A DNA stretch of 11,020 nucleotides from Caldilineaceae bacterium (GCA_026645635.1 JAPKMV010000058.1:1-11020), one strand, 5' to 3'. Shown: positions 1 to 6,717, numbered from the stretch's first letter. Numbers and translations are program-made. The notes: generated by a model not told the origin, from the letters alone.

Positions 1-559
1 CGGCAGCTGCGGTCGGCGCCGCGGCGACCGGCGCCAACTCGCCATTCTCCACTGTGGCAAGTTCGCCGAAGACCCAGGCTTCCTTGCCGTTGATGCAGCA
101 GACGAGCCACCACTGGCCATCCGCGGACTTGCCCTTGACATCGTAGGCGTCGCCCTGGTTGGCCGTGCCCGCCAGACCATACGTCGTGCCCGGCCCCAGC
201 CGCACATTGACCAGGTCTTGCTGCACCGTGAGGCGCGGCTGCGGCGCGGGGGTGGCTGTCTCTGCGCTGGCGGCCGCGCCATCATCTGCCGGGGCAGCCG
301 TCGCGTCAGCAGCAGCGCTCGCCGCCGCGGCATCCACCGTGATGACCTGCGGCGTGGCGGTGGCGGTCGGTTCAGCCGGCGCCGCCTGTTCCGTCACCGG
401 TGTGGCGGTGAAGGTGGGCACCACGGCGCGCGGCGATTCGGGCGTCGGCGTGGGCGCCGGCTCATCCGCGCCGCTCAACAGGCCACAACCGCCCAGCAGC
501 AGCGCTGCGGCAAAGAGTCCGATCAACAGGGATGTGCGTCCCCAGTGGTTGCGATGCAT
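1..559 (-). CDS. SH3b-domain lipoprotein, partial (3' end beyond window)
   Basis: An open frame of 186 codons runs leftward off the window edge without a stop. The N-terminus has a basic start (MHRNHWGR), a hydrophobic stretch at residues 11-22 and a lipobox LGGC with Cys25, so it is predicted to be exported and lipid-anchored. Residues about 31-108 form an Ala/Thr/Pro-rich low-complexity linker with TPTP runs. Residues about 110-170 look like a bacterial SH3 (SH3b/SH3_3) domain, with VNVRLGPGTTYG followed by GQWWLV and AWVFGELATV. Such domains often bind cell-wall or surface ligands. Two adjacent cysteines (154-155) inside the SH3b fold are unusual. A second Ala/Pro linker begins at about residue 175, so a further domain may lie outside the window. 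The start is supported by a GGAGG site 10 bp upstream. The fold is fairly sure, the cellular role unknown. Confidence 0.85.
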   Translation of the reverse strand, partial: MHRNHWGRTSLLIGLFAAALLLGGCGLLSGADEPAPTPTPESPRAVVPTFTATPVTEQAAPAEPTATATPQVITVDAAAASAAADATAAPADDGAAASAETATPAPQPRLTVQQDLVNVRLGPGTTYGLAGTANQGDAYDVKGKSADGQWWLVCCINGKEAWVFGELATVENGELAPVAAAPTAAA

Positions 560-569
560 CCGTGCAATT

Positions 570-574
570 CCTCC
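570..574 (-). promoter_or_regulatory. Shine-Dalgarno site of the SH3b lipoprotein
   Basis: GGAGG on the minus strand, 10 bp before the ATG whose codon ends at 559. It fixes the lipoprotein start and agrees with the signal peptide beginning there. Confidence 0.7.
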
Positions 575-700
575 AAATGATGTCTACATAGCCGTCCGTG
601 CACTGGCGACGAAGCAGCATGATATCCAGCAGAGCTTCTATTTTCGCTGATCCCGAAAGAAATGGAAAACGGCGCGGAGGCACGGGACAGCGTATATTGG

Positions 701-730
701 TTGACATGCTGCGCCGCGCTATGGCATAGT
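701..730 (+). promoter_or_regulatory. Sigma70-like promoter directly abutting the TPR gene
   Basis: A perfect TTGACA (-35, 701-706) is followed after 18 bp by CATAGT (725-730, four of six matches to TATAAT). Transcription would start about 7 bp after the -10 box, which coincides with the ATG at 737. No Shine-Dalgarno sequence lies between, so the mRNA may be leaderless. The rest of the space between the two divergent genes (560-700) holds no other feature I can support. Confidence 0.5.
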
Positions 731-736
731 GCATCC

Positions 737-1249
737 ATGTTGGAACCACCGGAGGATCTGCCCGACGACCAGATCGAAGTCTGGCAGCAGGCGCTCGAGT
801 ACTTTCAGCGCGGCTATCGGATGCAGATGCAGGGCGATCTCGCGACGGCGATCCAGGATTACCGCCACTCGCTGCGCCTCTTTCCCACGGCGGAGGCTCA
901 CACTTTTCTCGGCTGGGCCTATGCCGGGCTGCAACTCTTCGACGCTGCTATCGCCGAGTGCGAAGCGGCCATCGCCCTGGCGCCCGACCTGGGCAACCCT
1001 TACAACGACATCGGCGCGTACCTGCTGGAGCTGGGCCGCCCCGCGGAAGCGATCCCCTGGTTTGAACAGGCCATCGCCGCGCCGCGCTACGAGATGCGCG
1101 CCTACGCCTTCTTCAACCTTGGTCGCGCCTGCGAACGCACCGGCGACTGGCTGCGCGCCATCGACTGCTTCCAGCAAGCGGTCACACTCCACCCTGACTA
1201 TCACCCGGCGCAGACGGCGTTGCACGTGATGCTGGGACGATTGAATTGA
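737..1249 (+). CDS. Small tetratricopeptide-repeat protein
   Basis: This 170-residue protein consists almost wholly of TPR-type helical pairs, at about residues 20-50, 52-85, 86-119 and 122-155. Their signature positions include GDLATAIQDYRHSLRLFP, AIAECEAAIALAPDL, GRPAEAIPWFEQAI and GDWLRAIDCFQQAVTLHPD. There is no signal peptide or membrane segment, so it is predicted to be cytosolic. TPR proteins are protein-interaction scaffolds; no partner can be named from this sequence. The frame is open further upstream to an ATG at 662, but the start at 737 is preferred. The upstream extension does not look like TPR sequence, and a promoter-like TTGACA/CATAGT pair lies inside it. The gene is divergent from the SH3b lipoprotein and convergent with xseA. 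Confidence 0.85.
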   Translation: MLEPPEDLPDDQIEVWQQALEYFQRGYRMQMQGDLATAIQDYRHSLRLFPTAEAHTFLGWAYAGLQLFDAAIAECEAAIALAPDLGNPYNDIGAYLLELGRPAEAIPWFEQAIAAPRYEMRAYAFFNLGRACERTGDWLRAIDCFQQAVTLHPDYHPAQTALHVMLGRLN

Positions 1250-1260
1250 GAGGGTGAAAA

Positions 1261-1325
1261 GGTGAGAGGGTGAGGGGGTGAGAGGGTGACTTTCCTTCAC
1301 CCTCTCACCCTCTCACCCCCTCACC
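1261..1325. terminator. Long hairpin between convergent genes, likely bidirectional terminator
   Basis: Arms 1261-1289 and 1297-1325 pair over 29 positions, with one A-C mismatch (1267/1319), one G-U pair (1275/1311) and a 7-nt loop (1290-1296). The plus-strand arm is nearly all purine (GGGTGAGA-type units), the other arm nearly all pyrimidine. It lies between the TPR stop (1249) and the xseA stop (1328-1330), where a two-way terminator is expected. There is no clear U-tract, so factor-independent termination is not certain. On the minus strand 1300-1326 also fits a four-run G-quadruplex pattern. Confidence 0.6.
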
Positions 1326-1327
1326 CT

Positions 1328-2524
1328 CTAGCTCCTCACTACCTCATACGCTCCACCAGCGGCGCGGACAACCAGCACCGCGCCGGGCTGCGCGTCGGCT
1401 GGGCCGCGCACGACGCGGCCATCGCTGCGCTGGACGATGCTGTAGCCACGCGCCAGCACATTTTGCGGATTCAAGGTTGCCAGCCGCAGCCGCGCCGATT
1501 CGGTGCGCGCCTGGCTGCGTTCCAGGCGGCGCGCGATGCTCTGCTGCAAGCGGCGCTGGCGGTCGTCGAGGCGCTGGAGCTGCAGGTCAAGCCGGCGCCG
1601 CGGATGGACGCGCTGCAGCCGCCGCGCCGCCTGGTCGAGTTGGCGCTCCTCCTGAGCAAGACGCGCAGCAGCCGTCGCGATGACATCGGCGCGCAGGTTG
1701 CGCAGCCAGTTCAACCGTTCCTCGCGGCTGGGCGTGGCTGCGGCGGCTGCGGCAGAAGGCGTGGGTGCGCGCAGGTCGGCGACAAAATCGGCGATGGTGA
1801 AATCCACCTCGTGGCCCACGCCGCTGATCACGGGGAGGTCGCTTTCGGCGATGGCATGGGCGACCCCGCGGTCGTTGAACGCCCAGAGATCCTCGATGCT
1901 GCCGCCGCCGCGCGCGACGATCAGCAGATCCAGCGGCGCGGCATTGGCGCTGTAGGCATTGGCACGGCGGATCGCATCGACGATCTGGCGCGGCGCCTCG
2001 GCCCCCTGCACCAGCGTGTGAAAGATGATCACCTCCACCAGCGGCCAGCGTGCGGAGAGCACGCGCAGGATGTCGCGCAGCGCAGCCGCGTCGGCGCTGG
2101 TCACCACGCCGATGCGCTGCGGCTGGGTGGGAAGGGGGCGCTTGCGCGCGGCGTCGAAAAGACCTTCGGCCTGCAACTGCGCCTTGATCTGCTCGAACTG
2201 GGCGTACAACTGTCCTTTGCCCGCCTGCTCCATCTGGTTGACATAGATCTGGTAGGCGCCGCCCTCTTTGTAGACGGAGACGTAACCGTGCGCCTGCACC
2301 TGGTCGCCGTCGCGCGGCTGCCAGCGCAGCGCGGCGGCCTGCTGCTTCCAGATAACCGCGTTGATGGTGGCCCCAGCATCCTTGAGCCGGAAATAGACAT
2401 GGCCGCTGGCCACGCGCTTCCAGTTGCTGACCTCGCCGAGCACCCACACGTCGCGCAGGCGCTCGTCGTTCTCAAAGAGCATGGCAATCTGGGTGGTTAG
2501 AGCCGTCACGGTCAGTGGGTTCAT
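1328..2524 (-). CDS. xseA: Exodeoxyribonuclease VII large subunit
   Basis: This 398-residue protein is the catalytic subunit of exonuclease VII, which degrades single-stranded DNA into oligonucleotides in both directions and acts in repair. An N-terminal OB-fold covers about residues 1-100 (GEVSNWKR, SGHVYFRLKD). The catalytic core follows with RIGVVTS, ARGGGSIEDLWAFND (205-217), and PVISGVGHEVDFTIADFVAD with RAPTPSAAA (231-259). D151, R205, H238 and D241 match residues that I recall as essential in the E. coli enzyme. Residues about 265-350 form a long charged helix as in the family, and NPQNVLARGYSIV (352-364) is the conserved C-terminal segment. At 398 residues it is shorter than the E. 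coli protein (about 456), mainly in the helical part. The usual neighbour xseB (small subunit) is absent. The ATG start leaves the OB-fold complete, but I see no clear Shine-Dalgarno site. Confidence 0.96.
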   Translation of the reverse strand: MNPLTVTALTTQIAMLFENDERLRDVWVLGEVSNWKRVASGHVYFRLKDAGATINAVIWKQQAAALRWQPRDGDQVQAHGYVSVYKEGGAYQIYVNQMEQAGKGQLYAQFEQIKAQLQAEGLFDAARKRPLPTQPQRIGVVTSADAAALRDILRVLSARWPLVEVIIFHTLVQGAEAPRQIVDAIRRANAYSANAAPLDLLIVARGGGSIEDLWAFNDRGVAHAIAESDLPVISGVGHEVDFTIADFVADLRAPTPSAAAAAATPSREERLNWLRNLRADVIATAAARLAQEERQLDQAARRLQRVHPRRRLDLQLQRLDDRQRRLQQSIARRLERSQARTESARLRLATLNPQNVLARGYSIVQRSDGRVVRGPADAQPGAVLVVRAAGGAYEVVRS

Positions 2525-2566
2525 GGTGCACCGGTGTCGCTGGTTGATGGGCTGTCGCTAGCGGGC

Positions 2567-2575
2567 ATTGTACCA
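2567..2575 (-). promoter_or_regulatory. Extended -10 promoter element for xseA
   Basis: The minus strand reads TGGTACAAT: a TGn extension directly joined to TACAAT (five of six matches to TATAAT). It ends 42 bp upstream of the xseA ATG. No good -35 box lies at the usual distance, as expected for an extended -10 promoter. Confidence 0.5.
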
Positions 2576-2620
2576 CAACGGGGAATGGGGAAGGCGGAAG
2601 GGGGAACATCGCCGTCGCCG

Positions 2621-2668
2621 ATTCCGCAATCCACAATCACCATTCCGCAATCATCAACCCACAATCAA
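2621..2668. repeat. Degenerate 7-bp tandem repeats between xseA and the CPBP gene
   Basis: The stretch divides into seven heptamers: ATTCCGC, AATCCAC, AATCACC, ATTCCGC, AATCATC, AACCCAC, AATCAAC. ATTCCGCAATC recurs exactly at 2621-2631 and 2642-2652, 21 bp apart. The repeat enters the 3' end of the minus-strand CPBP gene (stop at 2654-2656), so part of that protein's C-terminal LLIVG is written by repeat DNA. A neighbouring G-rich run with GGGGAA-like units lies at 2580-2606. Together with the xseA promoter these fill the 129-bp gap. Confidence 0.6.
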
Positions 2669-3490
2669 CAGCCCCAGGTTCACGAGAAAGAAGCCCACGT
2701 GACCGGCTGCATGGGCGACCATCGCCACTTCCAGGCTGCGCCGCCAGTAGAGCCAGCCGAAGATCAGACCGCCCAGGGCGTTCAACAGCACGGTGCGGAA
2801 GATGATGAGCGGGGTCAGCGCGACCAGCGACGCCATCGCCGGCAAATGGCCCAAGCCGAACAGCAGCGCCGCCAGGACGATGGCGGTCCAGATCAAGGCG
2901 GGATGGGGCGCGCCGGGGCCGCGCTGCAAGAGGCGCCAGCCCAGCCAGGCCAGCAGCGTCATGACGCCCCAACGCAGCAACAGTTCTTCCGTGATGCCGC
3001 CATAGAGGACACCCAGCACCAACTGTTGGAGCAGAGAGCCGAGGGTGGGCGTTTCACCGTTGGGCGTGGTGTTGGCCAGTTCCGTTCCCGCAAATGGGTC
3101 GAGGAGCGCATCCAGCCCCAGCACTGCGACTGAAAAGATCAGCCCCACCATGATGGCGGTGACGAGTTGCGGGCGCAGGTGCGGCCAGATCGCCGCGCCC
3201 GTCCGCACCTTCTCCGCGATGAGCGAACGCAGGCCGATCCGGTGCGCCAGCAGCGTGCCGATGGCCACACTAAGCGCCAGCAGGATCAGCGGGTTGATCA
3301 GCGACAACAGCACGATCACCGGCAGCGGCTGGCTGAGCAGCTCCGGCGGCAGCGCCTCCACCTGGCTGATGATGAGCGGGATCAACGACAACACGCCGAT
3401 GAAGCCGAGGCCGAAAAGGGCGAGAAAGGTCTTGCCGAAACGCAACTCAGTGGGTGCATCCGGATGTGTTTGGGTTGTCATTTTGTTCAC
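2654..3490 (-). CDS. CPBP-family (Rce1/CAAX-like) intramembrane metalloprotease
   Basis: This 278-residue polytopic membrane protein has hydrophobic segments near residues 21-43, 56-83, 108-130, 152-187, 199-217, 223-247 and 255-276. The C-terminal half carries the CPBP/ABI motifs: EELLLR (E168, E169, R173), FGLGH (F211, H215) and HAAGH (H260). These are the catalytic glutamates and metal-binding or supporting histidines of the Rce1 fold. Bacterial members are linked to bacteriocin immunity, prenyl-protein-like processing or unknown proteolysis; the substrate here cannot be told. Two starts are possible: GTG at 3488-3490, chosen here, and ATG at 3479-3481. The AGGGAG site lies 3 bp before the former and 12 bp before the latter, so neither spacing is ideal. 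The gene lies 24 bp after the HExxH protein gene and is probably co-transcribed with it. Confidence 0.9.
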   Translation of the reverse strand: MNKMTTQTHPDAPTELRFGKTFLALFGLGFIGVLSLIPLIISQVEALPPELLSQPLPVIVLLSLINPLILLALSVAIGTLLAHRIGLRSLIAEKVRTGAAIWPHLRPQLVTAIMVGLIFSVAVLGLDALLDPFAGTELANTTPNGETPTLGSLLQQLVLGVLYGGITEELLLRWGVMTLLAWLGWRLLQRGPGAPHPALIWTAIVLAALLFGLGHLPAMASLVALTPLIIFRTVLLNALGGLIFGWLYWRRSLEVAMVAHAAGHVGFFLVNLGLLIVG

Positions 3491-3514
3491 GATCTCCCTT
3501 TGGTCATTTTTCGC

Positions 3515-4780
3515 TCAGTCACCTGGCAATCCCCGTGACTGGAGCTTGTGAAATTCCTGCGTCAGCGCTTCCAGCTTGCCCGGCGCCAACTTCTGCTCCT
3601 GCACCATGCGGATTACAAACGCCTCAAAGGTTTCGCCGGTGTGGGGGAAACCCTCATCGCGGGCAAGCACATAGAGCGCCGGCGCCAAGACATGCATGCC
3701 GCCATCTTCATTCCGGCCAAAACGCTCGCGGATGGGCTGCGCAAGGCCGAGTTGCTCGGAGATAAACTGCTCCGCCACATCCGTACATGACTCGCCGATA
3801 TACCCCTCCCAGTCATTGTAGCCCCGGTTCATGTCGTGGGTCTCGAAGTGCTGCACGACAAACGGGTCGTGCTTGAGGGTGTCCACCGCGGCCCAGAACT
3901 CGGCGTTGTTGACATCGTAGGGCTGGTGCAACAGTTCGTGGACGGTGGCGCGGACAAATGCCTCGGGATCGGTCACGCGCGTCTCCATAATGAAACGCGT
4001 TCCGGGAACGCGCGCGCCGTAGGGCGAGTTGAAATAGCTCAGGAATATCTCCACGCGCTGGCTCGGCAGGGGCCGACCCGTCAGGGTCTCGACGGCCGGA
4101 ACGACGTTGTAGACGGCCAGTTGGTCGCGCAACTGCTCCGCCAGCGCCTCCTCGCGTGGCAGCACGTTTGCACGCCAGTACGCCTCGAACCCTTCGGCTT
4201 GCAGGAATTCGAGCACCGTCGTGATGGATGGCAGCAGGCTCTCGAACAGCGGCCACTTGGCATCGATCTCCGCGGTGCTGCCCAGGCCGCTTTGCAGCAG
4301 CGCGTCGTAGAGCGGCTGCGGGTCCTCCGCCAGGGCGAGCAGGTCGTCGATGGTCTCAGGATCGCCCGGCGCAAAGATGGTCGCCAACGCCGCGCCGAGG
4401 ATGAACTGGTATTGCCGCCGGGCCGCGTCCAGCGTTGCAATCGCCGCCTCGACTTCCGGCGTCGCCTGGCTGTGGAAGAGATAGTACTCGTCCTGATAAA
4501 AGGCCAGATAGAACGGGTCGCCGGTCAGCGCGTTGAAAAAGTTGAGCGCGTCATAGGCCAGGGAGGGCTGCACCGACCATTGGGTCGCCGTGTGAAAGCC
4601 CGCAGCGGTCAGCGAGATGGGAAGGGCAGATGGCGTCGCGGCCGCCACCGCGACCTCGGTCGGCGGGACTGTGCCGATGTGGGCCGTCTGTGCGCGCTGC
4701 TGCGACAGCAGTACGGCGCCTGCGCACAGGATCAGCGCCAACAGGATGACAACTACGATGGGCAAGGCTTGTCGTTTCAT
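3515..4780 (-). CDS. Membrane-anchored HExxH metallopeptidase-like protein
   Basis: This 421-residue protein begins MKRQ followed by one hydrophobic segment (about residues 6-26). No lipobox precedes Cys19, so it is either a signal anchor or a cleaved signal peptide. The rest is soluble and predicted to be outside the membrane. Residues 275-289 read AFVRATVHELLHQPY, a clear HExxH zinc motif (H281, E282, H285). Downstream acidic residues in EGYIGESCTDVAEQF (E325, E330, E337) could supply the third, gluzincin-type ligand 40-52 residues later. The central part (about 70-240) is helical and I do not recognise its family. A C-terminal helical tail follows. The start is set by GGAGG 6 bp upstream; the frame continues to an ATG at 4819, but that extension lacks signal-peptide logic. 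It is followed by the CPBP protease gene. Peptidase activity is inferred from the motif only. Confidence 0.85.
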   Translation of the reverse strand: MKRQALPIVVVILLALILCAGAVLLSQQRAQTAHIGTVPPTEVAVAAATPSALPISLTAAGFHTATQWSVQPSLAYDALNFFNALTGDPFYLAFYQDEYYLFHSQATPEVEAAIATLDAARRQYQFILGAALATIFAPGDPETIDDLLALAEDPQPLYDALLQSGLGSTAEIDAKWPLFESLLPSITTVLEFLQAEGFEAYWRANVLPREEALAEQLRDQLAVYNVVPAVETLTGRPLPSQRVEIFLSYFNSPYGARVPGTRFIMETRVTDPEAFVRATVHELLHQPYDVNNAEFWAAVDTLKHDPFVVQHFETHDMNRGYNDWEGYIGESCTDVAEQFISEQLGLAQPIRERFGRNEDGGMHVLAPALYVLARDEGFPHTGETFEAFVIRMVQEQKLAPGKLEALTQEFHKLQSRGLPGD

Positions 4781-4786
4781 AAAGAA

Positions 4787-4791
4787 CCTCC
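4787..4791 (-). promoter_or_regulatory. Shine-Dalgarno site of the HExxH protein gene
   Basis: GGAGG on the minus strand, 6 bp before the ATG at 4778-4780. It selects this start over the upstream in-frame ATG at 4819. Confidence 0.75.
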
Positions 4792-4830
4792 AACTGGATT
4801 GCTCGACTGCCCCAAGCATAGCGCAGCGCA

Positions 4831-4843
4831 GGGCAAAATGCCC
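4831..4843. repeat. Short inverted repeat GGGCA-AAA-TGCCC
   Basis: A perfect 5-bp inverted repeat with a 3-bp spacer, 50-63 bp upstream of the HExxH protein ATG. With its flanks it reads CAGGGCA / TGCCCCTG, one extra C on the right side. It is placed where an operator could act, but it is too short to call with confidence. The remaining divergent gap (4781-5127) holds the repeats and promoter listed separately and no further gene. Confidence 0.3.
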
Positions 4844-4896
4844 CTGACCAGATGCAGGTTTTGTCCTGGCCGAACGGACAGAAGAACGGGGAACAG

Positions 4897-4931
4897 GGAA
4901 TGTGGAACAGGGCGAGCCGATTCCCCATTCC
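4897..4931. repeat. Imperfect hairpin in the divergent intergenic region
   Basis: GGAATGTGGAA (4897-4907) pairs with TTCCCCATTCC (4921-4931) at 10 of 11 positions around a 13-nt loop. It belongs to a wider run of GGGGAAC/AGGGAAT/GGAAC units from 4887. The CATTCCGCA at its right side also occurs in the xseA/CPBP gap (2641-2649), so both spacers seem to draw on one repeat family. Confidence 0.45.
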
Positions 4932-5002
4932 GCATGTGCACAACTTCCAACTGCAGGCGCGTCCCAATCCTGGGATACATCCCCAAAACCCCAAAATACT
5001 CA

Positions 5003-5031
5003 TTGCTTCGGCAAGATATTGGGCGTATACT
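5003..5031 (+). promoter_or_regulatory. Sigma70-like promoter of the solute-binding lipoprotein
   Basis: TTGCTT (5003-5008) and TATACT (5026-5031, five of six matches to TATAAT) are separated by 17 bp. The predicted start is near 5038, giving a leader of about 90 nt. The -10 box overlaps a small inverted repeat, GTATA (5025-5029) and TATAC (5036-5040). Confidence 0.5.
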
Positions 5032-5054
5032 CAGATATACCTTACCCAACAGCG

Positions 5055-5081
5055 CTGGGAACGCTCCGTCAACGCTCCCAG
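5055..5081 (+). promoter_or_regulatory. Operator- or stem-like repeat in the leader of the solute-binding protein gene
   Basis: CTGGGAACG (5055-5063) and CGCTCCCAG (5073-5081) form an inverted repeat with one mismatch. The same stretch holds a direct repeat, AACGCTCC at 5060-5067 and 5071-5078, exactly 11 bp apart. It lies just downstream of the predicted transcription start, where a repressor site or an RNA stem could control expression. No regulator can be assigned. Confidence 0.35.
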
Positions 5082-5127
5082 ATGCGTAAATCCAGTCACC
5101 TTAAAAAGGGCAAACCGAAAGGGCAAG

Positions 5128-6663
5128 ATGATCATGTCCACGCGAATGTTCTGTATCCTTGCGCTGTTTACTACGCTCTTGACTGGGTGCACTGCCTCCA
5201 GGCTGCCCACGCCTCAGCCCGCCGAGTTTTCGGTCCTCTACAACGAACGGGAAGCCCAGCCCTTTCAGCCCGACTGGCTCATCCTGGACGAATATCGCAA
5301 GCAGCAGAATGTCGTACTCAACGTCGCAACGGGCGACGACAACGACTATGGGCGGGCGATCGTCCAGGCGCTGGAGTCGGAGGAAATCCCCGACATCATC
5401 CTGAAGGTCTGGCCGGATCAGGTGGAGACATATGCCGCCAACGGGGTGCTGCTGCCGTTCAGCGACTATGAAGACAAGATGCCTCACTTCATGGCCTACA
5501 TCAAAGCGCACGGCCTGGAAGGTGAACTGGACAAGCTCCGGCTGGACAACGGCAAGTACTACGTCCTGCCGGGCTATCGCCGCCCGATCCAGGTGCAGCA
5601 ATGGATCTACCGGCAAGACCTCTTTGCCAAGCATGGCTTGGCGACGCCCACCACCTACGACGAACTGTTTGACGCGCTGGTCTATTTGAAGGAGCAATAT
5701 CCCGACGCCACGCCGATCACGACGCCTTGGGGTGGCGCGCATCTGCTGGCCATGCTGGGCGCCGGCTACGGCATCCCCGCGGGCTGGGCCGGTGTCCGCG
5801 ACTACGATCCGGACACCGACGCGTGGCGCTATGCACCGGCGACGGACGAATATCGTGAACTGCATCGCTTCCTGCACCGCGCCTATGTCGCCGGTATCCT
5901 GGATCCGGAATTCTTCACCCAGAGCGACGAGGAGTTCACCAACAAACTGACCGATGGGCGGGCATTCGCCACCGTCACCTGGATCACGTCGGGCTTCAAG
6001 AAGTGGGACGATGCGCTGCATGCCAACGGCGTCCCCGACGGCAAATGGGCGCCCTTCCCCGTACCGGCCAGTACGCTGGGACAGAAGGCGCTGCCACCCG
6101 TCGACCCGTTTCGCAAGGGGCTGATCGTGCCCGCACGCATGGCAGATGATCCTGACTTTGCACGGCTGCTGCAATTCCTGGACTGGGCGATCTATTCAGA
6201 TGCCGGGATGACGCTGACGACGTGGGGCGTCGAAGATGTCACCTATGCGGAAACGTCGAACGGCAAGACGTTTCTGCCCGGCCCGGCGGGCAGAAACGGG
6301 CCAGTGACTGACTACACCGCGACCTACGGCCTGGAGACCATTTTCAACCTGACCGAGAATGAAGAGTATGAAGACTTCAAGAAACCACCGGAGATCGTGG
6401 AGTTTCTGGACGCCTCGCTGGCAGCCGGCGACGCCGCCGCCGTGGATCCGAACCTGAAGCTGGATGCAAGCGCCATCGCGGCGATTCGGCTCCTGAATGA
6501 GAAGATCGATCCTTATGTCGCCAATGCAAGCAAGGCTTTCATCACCGGCGAAATGGACATCGAAACCGACTGGGACGCGTGTCTCCAGGGCCTTGAGGAG
6601 CGCGGTTATACAACCCTGGAAGAGATCTGGAATTCGGCATGGGAGACACAGACTGAACCATAA
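5128..6663 (+). CDS. Extracellular solute-binding lipoprotein, family 1 (LplA/YtcQ-like), orphan
   Basis: This 511-residue protein begins with a signal peptide and a lipobox LTGC (Cys21), so it is predicted to be lipid-anchored outside the membrane. Its size and architecture fit the large oligosaccharide-binding proteins of the COG1653/LplA type. It has the hinge-region style WIYRQDLFAKHGLATPTTYDE (159-179), WGVEDVTYAETSNGKTFLP (366-384) and a C-terminal block FITGEMDIETDWD (471-483) followed by GLEERGYTTLEEIW. These proteins normally deliver sugars to an ABC importer, but no permease or ATPase gene is present; two kinase genes follow instead. A role as ligand receptor for the downstream kinase is possible but inferred. 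The start is at 5128 or the in-frame ATG at 5134; AAAGGG at 5118-5123 suits either only roughly. The frame is open upstream to 4852, but that part does not fit a signal peptide. Confidence 0.92.
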   Translation: MIMSTRMFCILALFTTLLTGCTASRLPTPQPAEFSVLYNEREAQPFQPDWLILDEYRKQQNVVLNVATGDDNDYGRAIVQALESEEIPDIILKVWPDQVETYAANGVLLPFSDYEDKMPHFMAYIKAHGLEGELDKLRLDNGKYYVLPGYRRPIQVQQWIYRQDLFAKHGLATPTTYDELFDALVYLKEQYPDATPITTPWGGAHLLAMLGAGYGIPAGWAGVRDYDPDTDAWRYAPATDEYRELHRFLHRAYVAGILDPEFFTQSDEEFTNKLTDGRAFATVTWITSGFKKWDDALHANGVPDGKWAPFPVPASTLGQKALPPVDPFRKGLIVPARMADDPDFARLLQFLDWAIYSDAGMTLTTWGVEDVTYAETSNGKTFLPGPAGRNGPVTDYTATYGLETIFNLTENEEYEDFKKPPEIVEFLDASLAAGDAAAVDPNLKLDASAIAAIRLLNEKIDPYVANASKAFITGEMDIETDWDACLQGLEERGYTTLEEIWNSAWETQTEP

Positions 6664-6717
6664 GTTCCAGGGCGCAAGTGGCGTTACTTTGGAACGCAGC
6701 GTTTTGGGAGATGGCGA

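Noticed and set aside
1286..2500. Long plus-strand open frame opposite xseA
   Set aside because: xseA is unmistakable on the minus strand. The opposite frame begins in the hairpin repeat and shows no family motif.
3836..5089. Plus-strand open frame opposite the HExxH protein, extending through the intergenic region
   Set aside because: It covers repeats and promoter sequence and has low-complexity, charge-rich translation. The minus-strand gene has a signal peptide, a ribosome binding site and a catalytic motif.
4852..5127. N-terminal extension of the solute-binding protein
   Set aside because: It would put the lipobox more than 110 residues from the start and covers the promoter and repeats. 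The signal peptide fits a start at 5128 or 5134.
5101..6174. Minus-strand open frame opposite the solute-binding protein
   Set aside because: It is a shadow of a clear lipoprotein gene. It has no ribosome binding site or domain-like sequence.
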